A stretch of 15,123 nt of DNA from Nocardioides sp. (lineage in GTDB: Bacteria; Actinomycetota; Actinomycetes; Propionibacteriales; Nocardioidaceae), in NCBI GenBank assembly GCA_021731205.1, contig JAKFXV010000098.1, positions 1 to 15,123 of the forward strand, written 5' to 3'. Position 1 is the first letter of the stretch. Every line of letters starts with the position of its first letter. Positions 4,980 to 12,827 of the stretch are shown here, one piece after another. Under the pieces are notes generated by a model. That model was not told where the DNA came from and ran no database searches. It saw nothing but the letters and a program-made list of their open reading frames with translations. A program made the translations under genes and the position numbers.

Positions 4980-6707
4980 TCACGTGTTCGATAGCGCTTC
5001 GCGAAGCATCGTGCCGACCTCGTCCTGGGTGAGCCCTTGGTACGCCGCCCCGCCTGTCACGTCTGCGAACTGCCGCAAGACGTCGAAGTCGACCTCCTCG
5101 CCGTAGGCGAGCGCAATGATCTCGACCGGGCGCATGCCGTCGTACTGCTGGCGTAGGCGGTCGATCACCTCCTCCTCCGCAAGTGGGCCCTGGGTGTCGT
5201 CCGCGTCACGCCCGTCGGTGACCACCACGACGGCGTTGTAGCGCCCGAACGCGTAGTCCGACAAGGCCGCGGAGTACGCCGACAGCAGCGCGCGATACAG
5301 CGGCGTGCCTCCGTCCGGCACCGGACTCAGGCCACCGACGACGACCTCGAGCGTGTCTCGACGGCTGTCCCCGTCTGCCCCTTGCTCCCCCAGGGGACCG
5401 ATCTCGACCACACGGTCGGTCCCGTCGCTGGCCGCCCCCGTGGTGAATGTCCACAGGCCCAAGTCGCTGTCGGGAGCACTCGCAGCGATCAGCTCGCGCA
5501 GGCTCTCGCGGGCCAAGTCGATCTTGGCGACCTCACCACCGGGCAAGGTCTCCGCCATCGAACCCGACAGATCGAGCAACACCAGTAGCCGGGCACGACG
5601 ACCGACCGAACTCCACGTCTTCAGCGTCTCGGCGACCTTGGCCGAACCCACGTCGAGCGGTGCAGTCACCTGATCGGCCAGGACGCCGGACGTCGACCCC
5701 TCGGCGTACGGCTCCGCAAGGGCGCCCGCCACGTCGCGCAACCCGGCCTCCCGAAACCGGCTCTGGGCACTCGGGGAGAGCAGCGCCGTGGTCAGCAGTT
5801 CCAGGTCCGCGGCCACCTGGGCACTGACCGGCTCGCCGTCGGGCGTGATGCCGATCAGCGGAAAGTCAAGGCCGCCACCGAGCGCCGGGTCGTACGACGC
5901 CACAACGTCGCCACCGGCTGCCGCAGTCCGCGCAACGTCGTACTCCGCGGTCGGCATGGCGTCTACGTCACCGGCACCCACAACTCCCGCCGGGCTGCGC
6001 TCACCGGTGGCCGGCAACTCGAGCCGTCGCCCCAACGTGGCGTAGCCCGCGGAGTCGGCGTCCACGGCGAGCAAAGCGGCCAGGCCGCTGGTCGCCACCT
6101 GCGGGTCGGGGACTCCGAGCCGCCACTGGTCGATCGGACTGGACACCAGGTCGGCCCAGGTCAACTGGGCGCCGGGCCAACCGCTCGCCTCGGCCTGCGC
6201 ACGCCGAACCGCGAGCACGATGGGGCTGGTGGCCACCGAATCCGGAGTTCTCACCAGTCGCGCCGCGCCTGCGTCGGTGCGCCGAGCCACGCGCAACCAG
6301 ATCGACGAATCGGGCAGCCAGGCATCGGGCAGCGAGGTGGCGAGCCCGACTCCTGCCGGCCGAGACAGCTCTGCGGCCACCTCGGCCGAGGGACGAGCAT
6401 CGACATCGACGGCCAGGCATCCCTGGGCGCCTGCCAGGTCGCTGAGATCGGCCGTGGCCTCGAGCACGGCGTCCTCGATGGCCGGATCGACGGTCAGCCG
6501 CACGGTGTGCGCGGCGCAGGTGGGACGCGCCTGGGGGTCCGCTGAATCGGCCGAGTCGAGTCTGCTCAGGATGGCCACCGCGCCGGCCACGAGCACCACG
6601 AACGCCAAGAGCGCCCCCAAGACGCGCTTGAGCGCGCCGGGAGGACCCTTGCCCGAATCCACGGCGGCGTGTCGCGAGGCGGCATGCCTCGAGGCCGGGG
6701 GCGCCAT
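4980..6707 (-). CDS. Membrane-anchored substrate-binding-like and VWA-domain protein
   Basis: About 575 aa from the ATG at 6707. The frame stays open to a TTG at 6743, but the added residues have no support. A short polar N-terminus with an SRHAASRHAA repeat precedes one transmembrane helix (about 27-48), placing the rest outside the cell. Residues about 64-330 look like a type 2 periplasmic-binding fold (SBP_bac_11-like): it has the typical order of segments, including PIVLAVRR, WADLV and RLGVPDPQVATSGLAALLA. Cys64 and Cys97 could form a disulfide. Residues about 375-570 are a von Willebrand A domain with a complete MIDAS: D379-L-S381-G-S383, T468 in DGGTPLY, and D498 in VVTDGRD. The MIDAS binds Mg2+ and mediates adhesion or complex assembly. 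Exact role unknown. It is divergent from a polyamine-type binding lipoprotein. Confidence 0.8.
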   Translation of the reverse strand: MAPPASRHAASRHAAVDSGKGPPGALKRVLGALLAFVVLVAGAVAILSRLDSADSADPQARPTCAAHTVRLTVDPAIEDAVLEATADLSDLAGAQGCLAVDVDARPSAEVAAELSRPAGVGLATSLPDAWLPDSSIWLRVARRTDAGAARLVRTPDSVATSPIVLAVRRAQAEASGWPGAQLTWADLVSSPIDQWRLGVPDPQVATSGLAALLAVDADSAGYATLGRRLELPATGERSPAGVVGAGDVDAMPTAEYDVARTAAAGGDVVASYDPALGGGLDFPLIGITPDGEPVSAQVAADLELLTTALLSPSAQSRFREAGLRDVAGALAEPYAEGSTSGVLADQVTAPLDVGSAKVAETLKTWSSVGRRARLLVLLDLSGSMAETLPGGEVAKIDLARESLRELIAASAPDSDLGLWTFTTGAASDGTDRVVEIGPLGEQGADGDSRRDTLEVVVGGLSPVPDGGTPLYRALLSAYSAALSDYAFGRYNAVVVVTDGRDADDTQGPLAEEEVIDRLRQQYDGMRPVEIIALAYGEEVDFDVLRQFADVTGGAAYQGLTQDEVGTMLREALSNT

Positions 6708-6839
6708 GCTTCGAGCCTGACCCGAGGGTTCGGCCGCTGTCAATCGAGCGGCCTCGACCCCACTCCGGCCGCCGAGTCGATCGGCCAGGACTCGACCGGT
6801 GGTTGCACGCCGATCGCCACGGAGGCGAGACTCGAAGGT
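6708..6839. promoter_or_regulatory. Divergent intergenic region between VWA and PotD-like genes
   Basis: This 132-bp region must hold both promoters. GGCCGC (6732-6737) and GCGGCC (6748-6753) form an inverted repeat with a ten-base spacer. GGAGG at 6821-6825 is the only strong SD-like run for the plus-strand gene. No clear -10/-35 pair is seen. Confidence 0.35.
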
Positions 6840-8021
6840 GTGGTGGCTCCGCGAGAACCGCGTGTGTCGCGGCGAGTTGCGCTCAGCCTGTTAGGACTGA
6901 GCGGACTCGCCGGCGTCTCCGCCTGCTCCGATCCCAGAACAGAACGTTCCAGCGCCCAACGCCCGGCCGCAAGCCCGAGCCCCAGCTCCGGCGCGACCGA
7001 CCGGCCGGCGGCCAGGGCGCTCACCTGGGCCCAGTGGCCTGACTACATCGATGCCGATGGAGACACGCGGCCGACCCTCGATGCGTTCAGCCAGGCGACC
7101 GGGATCGCCGTCGACTACCGCGAAGTCATCAATGACAACGCGGAGTACGTCGACGGGATCGACGCGGCACTTCGGGCCGGCGAGCCGATCGGCGCGGATG
7201 TCGTGACCCTGACCGGTTGGATGGCGGGACGCCTGGTGCTGGCCGACCTGATGCAGCCGATCGGTCCGCTCGAGAATGCCGGCAATCTGATCAGCGCCTT
7301 GGCACGACCCGACTGGGATCCCGAGCAGCGCTACTCCATGCCCTGGCAGGCCGGCCTGACCGGCATTGCGTACGACGCTCGACGGGTCGACCGCGCGATC
7401 GGGAGCGTTACCGAGCTCTTCGAGCGCCCGGACCTGGCGGGTCGCGTGGGGATGCTCACCGAGTTCCCGGACTCGGTCGGGATGGCGATGCTGGCCCTGG
7501 GCAAGGACCTATCTGCCGGCTCCGTGGTCGACGCCGCAGACGCGGTGGGGTACCTCGCCGAGCTTGACGCGGACGGCCGGTTCGTCGGCTTCTACGGCAA
7601 CGACGTGATGCGGGCCTTGCGGCGTGGGCGCGTCGATGCCGCGTTGGCCTGGTCGGGTGATGTGATCCAGGCCCAGCTGACCAATCCCTACCTCAAGTTC
7701 GTGATGCCCGAGGAAGGCTTGATGATCTGGTCGGACAACCTGCTGGTGCCGCGCGCCTCGACGGCGGGCAGCGCGGTCGCCCGGCTGGTCGACTACTACT
7801 ACCGGCCCGAGGTGGCCGCTCAGGTCGCCGCGTGGGTGAACTACATCTGCCCCGTCGACGGAGCGCAGGAGGAGCTCGCCAAACTCGATCCGGACCTGGC
7901 CGGCAACCCGCTGATCTTCCCCGATCAGGCACTTCTGGACCGCTGTTACCAGTTCCCGACGTTGCCGAGCGCCGACGACAGCGCATTGCGGGCCGACTTC
8001 GACAGCTTCGCCCGAGCCTGA
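6840..8021 (+). CDS. Extracellular solute-binding lipoprotein, spermidine/putrescine (PotD) type
   Basis: About 393 aa from the GTG at 6840. The N-terminus reads SRRVALSLLGLSGLAGVSAC: twin arginines (R11, R12), a hydrophobic core and a lipobox VSAC with Cys29, so a Tat-like or Sec lipoprotein signal. A Ser/Pro/Ala-rich linker leads to ALTWAQWPDYIDADGDTRPTL, the WPxYID start motif of PotD-like polyamine-binding proteins, followed by the two-lobe SBP_bac fold. It should capture a polyamine or related cation outside the membrane for an ABC importer. No permease or ATPase genes are adjacent, so it is an orphan here. Start choice is uncertain: GTG 6840 has GGAGG 14 bases upstream, GTG 6843 and 6864 are alternatives, and the open frame runs back to 6669, overlapping the divergent VWA gene. 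Confidence 0.8.
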   Translation: MVAPREPRVSRRVALSLLGLSGLAGVSACSDPRTERSSAQRPAASPSPSSGATDRPAARALTWAQWPDYIDADGDTRPTLDAFSQATGIAVDYREVINDNAEYVDGIDAALRAGEPIGADVVTLTGWMAGRLVLADLMQPIGPLENAGNLISALARPDWDPEQRYSMPWQAGLTGIAYDARRVDRAIGSVTELFERPDLAGRVGMLTEFPDSVGMAMLALGKDLSAGSVVDAADAVGYLAELDADGRFVGFYGNDVMRALRRGRVDAALAWSGDVIQAQLTNPYLKFVMPEEGLMIWSDNLLVPRASTAGSAVARLVDYYYRPEVAAQVAAWVNYICPVDGAQEELAKLDPDLAGNPLIFPDQALLDRCYQFPTLPSADDSALRADFDSFARA

Positions 8022-8039
8022 GTCGGACCCGCCGAGTCA
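8019..8039. terminator. Small hairpin spanning two convergent stop codons
   Basis: TGAGTCGG (8019-8026) and CCGAGTCA (8032-8039) pair at seven of eight positions around a five-base loop. The arms contain the TGA of the PotD-like gene and, on the other strand, the TGA of the aldehyde dehydrogenase. The genes are only 15 bases apart. Confidence 0.4.
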
Positions 8040-9512
8040 GCCAAGCTGGAAGGGGTCGCGGGTCGCTCCGGACAGCTCGACCCACACCGACTTGACCTCG
8101 GTGTACTCCCGCACGGCATCGAGGCCGTTCTCGCGGCCGAAACCACTGTCGCCGAAGCCGCCGAACGGAATGTTGGGCGCCACCACGCGGTAGGCATTGA
8201 TCCACACCGTGCCGGCCCGCACCCTGCCAGCGACGCGGTGCGCACGGCGTACGTCGTTGGTCCAGACGGATGCGGCAAGTCCGTACGGCGTGTCGTTGGC
8301 GAGACGGACGGCCTCATCCTCGTCGCTGAACCGGTACGCCGACAGCACCGGGCCGAACACCTCCTCGCGGACCACCGTCATCGACGGGTCGACTTCGGTG
8401 AGGACGGTGGGCTGGACGAAGTACCCGCCCAACTGGCTGGCGGCCGCACCACCGGCTGCCACGTTGGCCCCCTCCCGCTTCGCGATGTCGAGGTAGCCCA
8501 GCACCTTGTCGTACTGAGGCCGGTTGGCCACCGGACCCATCTCGGTCTCCGGGTCGAACGGGTTGCCGAGCTTGATCGTGCGGGCCCGGGCGGCCACCAA
8601 GGCGGTGAGCTCGTCGTGGACGGACTCGTGCACGATCAGCCGGGAGCCCGCCATGCAGGTCTGCCCGGTCGCGGCGAACACGCCGGCGATCAGTCCGTTG
8701 GCGGCGGCCTCGAGGTCCGCATCGGCAAACACGATCTGGGGAGACTTGCCACCCAGCTCGAGGGTGACTCGGTTGAGGTTGCTGCTGGCGGAGACCGCGA
8801 CTGCCCGGCCGGTTGCCGTCGAGCCGGTGAAGGCGACCTTGTCGATCCCGCGGTGGCCCGCCAGCGCGGCACCGAGCTCCCGGCTCTCGCCGGTGAGCAC
8901 GTTCACGGTGCCGGCCGGAAAGCCCGCCTCGTGCACCAATCGGGCGAACTCACAGGTGCCGGCGGGGGAGTGTTCCGAGGGCTTGATCACCACGGTGCAG
9001 CCTGCAGCGAGCGCGGGGGCCAGCTTCCATGCGAGCAGGAGCAAGGGCGAGTTCCAGGGGGTGATGGCGGCGACGACCCCCACTGGTTCCAGGGTCGTAT
9101 AGGCGATGAAGTTGGGCTTGTCCGAGGGGATCGATCGGCCCTCGAGCTTGTCCGCGACGCCAGAGAAGTAGTAGTACCAGGCCGGGAGCGCCGACATCTG
9201 GCCGATCATCTCGCGATAGAGCTTGCCCGAGTCACGCACCTCCAGGGTGGCCAGGCGTTCGGCGTTGTCGGCGATCAGCTCGGCGAGTCTGCGCATCAGG
9301 CGGGCTCGATCGAAGCCCGTCAGCGCACCCCACTCGCCCTCCAGGGCCGCTCGGGCCGCGGCCACGGCGTCCTCGAGATCGTCCGTGGTCGCCTCCGGCA
9401 CCTCGCACCAGACGGCACCGAGGTAGGGGTCCTCGGAGGTGAACACCTGGCCAGAAGCCGCGGCCCGGAACTCGCCGTTGATATACATCGAGAACCGCTC
9501 CACGTCGCCCAC
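8037..9512 (-). CDS. NAD(P)-dependent aldehyde dehydrogenase
   Basis: Oxidises an aldehyde to the acid through a cysteine thioester. 491 aa, normal for the family. The conserved elements are present: N154 in TPWNSP, K177 in IKPSE, the FTGSTATG cofactor loop (228-235), the general base E252 in LELGGKSP, the nucleophile C286 in GQTCMAGSR, EEVFGPVL (383-390) and the C-terminal IPFGGFGDSGFGRENG. The PFGGFGDSG ending is typical of betaine/amino-aldehyde and related class enzymes, but the substrate is not readable. The GTG at 9512 is supported by GGAGGG nine bases upstream (9527-9522). An ATG at 9488 is in frame. It lies downstream of the GDPD gene on the same strand, with a hairpin between, so it probably has its own promoter. 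The amine oxidase-like gene and the polyamine-binding protein nearby hint at amine catabolism. Confidence 0.9.
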   Translation of the reverse strand: MGDVERFSMYINGEFRAAASGQVFTSEDPYLGAVWCEVPEATTDDLEDAVAAARAALEGEWGALTGFDRARLMRRLAELIADNAERLATLEVRDSGKLYREMIGQMSALPAWYYYFSGVADKLEGRSIPSDKPNFIAYTTLEPVGVVAAITPWNSPLLLLAWKLAPALAAGCTVVIKPSEHSPAGTCEFARLVHEAGFPAGTVNVLTGESRELGAALAGHRGIDKVAFTGSTATGRAVAVSASSNLNRVTLELGGKSPQIVFADADLEAAANGLIAGVFAATGQTCMAGSRLIVHESVHDELTALVAARARTIKLGNPFDPETEMGPVANRPQYDKVLGYLDIAKREGANVAAGGAAASQLGGYFVQPTVLTEVDPSMTVVREEVFGPVLSAYRFSDEDEAVRLANDTPYGLAASVWTNDVRRAHRVAGRVRAGTVWINAYRVVAPNIPFGGFGDSGFGRENGLDAVREYTEVKSVWVELSGATRDPFQLG

Positions 9513-9550
9513 GGCCCACGTCCCTCCGTCTGATCGTCTCGCATCCGGAC

Positions 9551-9567
9551 AGCCGTGCCGGACGGCT
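9551..9567 (-). terminator. Hairpin downstream of the GDPD gene
   Basis: AGCCGT (9551-9556) and ACGGCT (9562-9567) form a perfect six-pair stem with a five-base loop, just past the GDPD stop (9570-9572). There is no T-run. It lies in the 57-bp gap before the aldehyde dehydrogenase. Confidence 0.4.
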
Positions 9568-9569
9568 CG

Positions 9570-10664
9570 TCAGTCTATCGACGGCCCGGTTCTTGATGGA
9601 CCCTGCTTGAGAACCTGCGCGTAGATGTCGGTGTTGTCGACGAAGAAGCCGTCGACACCGGCCGCCAGGTGTGCCAGCACCTCCTCGGCGGCTCGACCGA
9701 TGCCCGACCGGCGCACGATGCCGTCCTCGCCCGCCAGCCGCAGGTCGGCCGGCAGGAAGTGGTTCTCGGCTCTAAAGGTCCAGCAGCAGACGAGCAGCCC
9801 GCAGGAGTGGGCGTCCGCGACCAGCGTCGTCGCCGGACCGAGCCTGTCCTCCTCCGTGCGCGGCAGCACCAGCACCTTCTCGGGTCCGATCGCGTCGATC
9901 CAGGGCGCTAGTTCGGCTAGGCCAACCGGGCTGAACAGGTCGGCATAGGTCCTGGGGTCACCGGCGGCGACCAGGTCGTACGGCGCCTTCCCGGCCTCGG
10001 CGAGCAGCAGCTGCCGCGCGCGGTAGCCGTGCTCGCTACGCAGCCCGACCAGGCTGCCGACCTCGAAGCTCTGCAGCCACACCGGGGCGTCGGGCCGGTT
10101 CAGCCCGAAGCGCCCGAGCAGCTCGACGGTCGCGGCCTCCGGCTCGAATCCCGCCTCGTGGAGGTAGGTCGGGTGCTTGATCTCGGGAATGATCCCGACC
10201 ATGCGGCGGTGCCGTTCGCTGAGCTCCTCGCGCAGGGCCAGCACGTCGGCGAAGGTCGGCACGGCGTACCGCCCGTCATGGGCCGTGTTCGCCGGCCGGA
10301 TCCGCGGCAGCCGCTCGATCGCGCGCAACGACGACAACTCGGCCGCGGTGAAGTCCTCCACCCACCATCCGGTGACCGGCACTCCGTCGAGCAGTTTGGT
10401 CGCCCGCCGATCCGCGAACTCGGGTCGGCTGGCGACATCGGTTGTGGTCCCGATCTCGGGTTCGTGGCGCACGACCAGCACCCCGTCACGGGTCGAGACG
10501 AGATCGGGCTCGATGTAGTCGGCGCCGAGGGTGACGCTCAGGTCGTACGCCGCCAGGGTGTGCTCCGGGCGGTAGCCCGAGGCGCCCCGGTGGGCCAAGA
10601 CCCACGGGAGCCGGATGTCGTCCATCTCGAACTCGTCGTCCTCCAAGCCGCCCACGCGGTGCAT
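9570..10664 (-). CDS. Glycerophosphodiester phosphodiesterase, GlpQ type, no signal peptide
   Basis: Hydrolyses glycerophosphodiesters to glycerol-3-phosphate and an alcohol. 364 aa, with the GDPD TIM-barrel signature: HRGASGYRPEHT (25-36; H25, R26 and E35 catalytic/metal), E52 and D54 in IEPD, H67 in RHEPE, E161 and K163 in PEIKHP, and a final VDGFFVDNTD. The length and PEIKHP form match the larger GlpQ-like subfamily, usually secreted and Ca2+-dependent. Here the first 20 residues are acidic and polar with no signal peptide or membrane helix, so a cytoplasmic location is likely. The start ATG 10664 has GAGG too close; an ATG at residue 14 (MDDIRLP) with TTGGAGG 14 bases upstream is a real alternative. 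No glycerol phosphate uptake genes are nearby. Confidence 0.88.
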   Translation of the reverse strand: MHRVGGLEDDEFEMDDIRLPWVLAHRGASGYRPEHTLAAYDLSVTLGADYIEPDLVSTRDGVLVVRHEPEIGTTTDVASRPEFADRRATKLLDGVPVTGWWVEDFTAAELSSLRAIERLPRIRPANTAHDGRYAVPTFADVLALREELSERHRRMVGIIPEIKHPTYLHEAGFEPEAATVELLGRFGLNRPDAPVWLQSFEVGSLVGLRSEHGYRARQLLLAEAGKAPYDLVAAGDPRTYADLFSPVGLAELAPWIDAIGPEKVLVLPRTEEDRLGPATTLVADAHSCGLLVCCWTFRAENHFLPADLRLAGEDGIVRRSGIGRAAEEVLAHLAAGVDGFFVDNTDIYAQVLKQGPSRTGPSID

Positions 10665-10732
10665 GCCTCACCATGACATCCGCCGCACCCCGGTGACGGC
10701 TACCCGGCCGGCACGCCTGAGATGATGCCGTC
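10665..10732. promoter_or_regulatory. Short divergent region between GDPD and aldo/keto reductase genes
   Basis: 68 bp for two divergent starts. A perfect 10-bp palindrome CGTCATGACG (10729-10738) covers the plus-strand ATG, and CATGACATCC (10672-10681) resembles CATGACGTCC (10732-10741). No SD is seen before the plus-strand ATG, so leaderless translation is possible. Confidence 0.3.
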
Positions 10733-11593
10733 ATGACGTCCACCACCGCGAACCCCCGCACCTTCACCATCGCCGGGGACCTGCCGGTCGTCCGGTTGGG
10801 ATTCGGCGCCATGCAGCTGCCCGGTCCCTGGGTGTGGGGTTATCCCGCCGATCCGGAGAACGCGACCCTGGTGCTGCGGCGCGCGCTCGAACTGGGCGTG
10901 AACTTCATCGACACCGCCGACGCCTACGGCCCCCACGTCAACGAGGAGCAGATCCGAGCGGCCCTGCATCCCTACCCCGAGGACCTGGTGATCGCCACCA
11001 AGGCCGGCTTCCTGCGGCCCAGTCGCACCGAGTGGACGGTGCTCGGCACGCCGGCGTACCTGCGTCAATGCGTCGAGATGAGCCTGCGCCGGCTGGGGGT
11101 CGAGCGGATCGACCTGATGCAGCTGCACCGGATCGACGAGCACGTCCCGTTGGCCGACCAGGTCGGTGAGCTGAGCGCACTGCGCGATGAAGGGAAGATC
11201 CGGCACATCGGGCTGTCCGAGGTCACGGTCGAGCAGTTGCGACAGGCCGAACAGATCGTGCCGATCGCGACCGTGCAGAACCTCTACAACCTGACCGATC
11301 GCAGCGCCGAGGCGTTGCTGGACTACTGCGAGGCCAACGGCATCGGCTTCATCCCGTGGTACCCCCTGGCCACCGGGACGTTGGCCGAGAACGACGGCCC
11401 ACTGGCGGCCACGGCCGCGCGCCTGGGCGCCACGCCGGCCCAGGTCGCGCTCGCCTGGTTGCTGCGACGCTCGCCGGTGATGTTGCCGATCCCCGGGACC
11501 TCGAAGGTGGCCCACCTCGAGGCGAACCAGGCGGCGGCCGAGCTCGACCTGAGCGACGAGGAGTTCGCGGCGTTGAGCGCACTGCACCCATGA
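10733..11593 (+). CDS. Aldo/keto reductase
   Basis: NADPH-dependent carbonyl reductase, 286 aa, TIM barrel. The catalytic tetrad is complete: D60 and Y65 in [10 protein letters not shown]90 in VIATKAGF, H132 in LMQLHRID. The cofactor-binding end is present as [16 protein letters not shown] (253-268). The start [19 protein letters not shown] is typical of the bacterial group related to the Tas/YajO-like AKRs. The substrate is unknown. Its stop overlaps an ATG (ATGA, 11590-11593) that starts a six-codon frame leading to the MFS gene, so the two genes are very probably one operon with translational coupling. Confidence 0.9.
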   Translation: MTSTTANPRTFTIAGDLPVVRLGFGAMQLPGPWVWGYPADPENATLVLRRALELGVNFIDTADAYGPHVNEEQIRAALHPYPEDLVIATKAGFLRPSRTEWTVLGTPAYLRQCVEMSLRRLGVERIDLMQLHRIDEHVPLADQVGELSALRDEGKIRHIGLSEVTVEQLRQAEQIVPIATVQNLYNLTDRSAEALLDYCEANGIGFIPWYPLATGTLAENDGPLAATAARLGATPAQVALAWLLRRSPVMLPIPGTSKVAHLEANQAAAELDLSDEEFAALSALHP

Positions 11594-11618
11594 GCTCGCC
11601 GCCCGCATGAGCTCGCCG
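11589..11618 (+). repeat. 13-bp direct repeat duplicating the MFS start codon region
   Basis: CATGAGCTCGCCG occurs at 11589-11601 and 11606-11618, a 17-base period. The first ATG (11590) overlaps the reductase stop and reads MSSPPA before a TGA at 11608-11610. That TGA overlaps the second ATG (11607), which opens the MFS gene (MSSPAETE). Confidence 0.85.
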
Positions 11619-12827
11619 GCCGAGACCGAGACCTTCAGGCTCGGTGAGATCGTGGTGCCGGCGTACGGCCCGACCGTGGTCGCCAGCGTCGGGCACGGCG
11701 CGATCTTGCCGATCATCGCGCTCCACGCCCGCAACCTCGACGCGTCCGTGGGACAGGCGGCGGCCCTGGTCGGGCTGGTCGGCATCGGGCAGTTGCTGGC
11801 CGCGCTGCCCTCGGGAGCGTTGGTCGCACGCATCGGTGAGCGCCGGGCGCTGGTGTGGACCGGGCTGGTCGAGACCGCCATCTTCGTGGCCGCCTGGTGG
11901 ACCAGCAGCCTGGTGGCGTTCGCGGGCTTGGCCTTCGTCATGGGGGCGACCTGGACGGTGTTCCTGCTCGCTCGGCAGGGCTTCATCATCGATGCGGTGC
12001 CGGTCAACTTCCGCGCACGGGCGCTCTCCAGCCTCGGTGGGTCCTATCGCATCGGCCTGTTCATCGGCCCGCTGCTGGGGGCCGGCGTCATTCACCGGTG
12101 GGGAGTGCCGGCGATCTTCTTGGTCGGAGCGATCACCTCGATCGCGGCCGTCGCACTCGTCTCCTCGATGCCCGACCTCAGCAGAGCGGCCCGGACGCGG
12201 GCCGAGGCCGACGGGCATCTGTCCGTGCTCGCCGTGCTCCGGAACCACCGCAGAACCTTCGCCACTTTGGGGGTGGCCGTCAGCGTCATCTCCGGTTCAC
12301 GGGCACTGCGGGTGAGCATCTTGCCGTTGTGGTGCGACCACATCGGGTTGTCGGCGTCGGCCACGTCGCTGGTATTCGGCATCGCCGCGGCCGTGGACGT
12401 GTCGCTGTTCTACCCCGCAGGCTGGATCATGGACCGGTTCGGCCGGCGCTGGGTGGCGTTCCCCGTGGTCGCCGGAGCCACCCTCGGGGTCCTGCTCTTG
12501 CCCCTCGGAAGAGACTTCGGATCCGTGCTGGCCGTGGCGGTGTTGATCGCACTGGGCAACGGCCTGGGGTCGGGCATCGTGATGACTCTCGGCGCCGACA
12601 CGGCCCCGGACCCAGGCAGGGCCCAGTATCTCGGTGGCTGGCGGCTGTTCGGCGACGTGGGGAACACTGCGGCGCCGCTGCTGCTCGGGCTGCTCGCCGG
12701 CGTCGTACCGCTGGCGACAACCTGTCTGGCCTTGGGAGCCGTCGGCATCCTGGGAACCGGTTGGGTCACCTGGTGGACCCGACACTTCGACCTGGTCCGC
12801 GGCGCAGGCACCTCAGGAGTGGACTAG
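11607..12827 (+). CDS. MFS transporter, 12 transmembrane helices
   Basis: 406-aa major facilitator superfamily permease. Hydrophobic segments alternate regularly along the whole length. The loop GALVARIGERRALVWTG fits the family's motif A region between helices 2 and 3, and its repeat DRFGRRWVAFPVVAGATLG lies in the second half. A longer basic loop (RAARTRAEADGHLSVLAVLRNHRR) sits in the middle, consistent with the central cytoplasmic loop. This looks like a proton-coupled efflux or sugar/drug-type MFS; the substrate is not recognisable. It follows the aldo/keto reductase with a coupled start and no SD. Its 3' end overlaps the convergent SRPBCC gene by 15 bp. Confidence 0.88.
   Translation: MSSPAETETFRLGEIVVPAYGPTVVASVGHGAILPIIALHARNLDASVGQAAALVGLVGIGQLLAALPSGALVARIGERRALVWTGLVETAIFVAAWWTSSLVAFAGLAFVMGATWTVFLLARQGFIIDAVPVNFRARALSSLGGSYRIGLFIGPLLGAGVIHRWGVPAIFLVGAITSIAAVALVSSMPDLSRAARTRAEADGHLSVLAVLRNHRRTFATLGVAVSVISGSRALRVSILPLWCDHIGLSASATSLVFGIAAAVDVSLFYPAGWIMDRFGRRWVAFPVVAGATLGVLLLPLGRDFGSVLAVAVLIALGNGLGSGIVMTLGADTAPDPGRAQYLGGWRLFGDVGNTAAPLLLGLLAGVVPLATTCLALGAVGILGTGWVTWWTRHFDLVRGAGTSGVD

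Noticed and set aside
4801..4983. 60-codon frame on the minus strand in the carH/VWA gap
   Set aside because: It is the translation of the palindrome; the plus strand gives a near-mirror peptide, so coding is unlikely.
6669..6839. N-terminal extension of the PotD-like protein to 6669
   Set aside because: Overlaps the divergent VWA gene and would bury the lipoprotein signal peptide some 60 residues in.
8238..9533. 431-codon open frame on the plus strand opposite the aldehyde dehydrogenase
   Set aside because: Antisense shadow of a clearly functional gene in high-GC DNA; its product is Gly/Arg/His-rich with no family motif and no SD.
10700..12007. 435-codon open frame on the minus strand across the aldo/keto reductase and MFS genes
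   Set aside because: Spans two real genes on the opposite strand with low-complexity translation; a GC-rich shadow.
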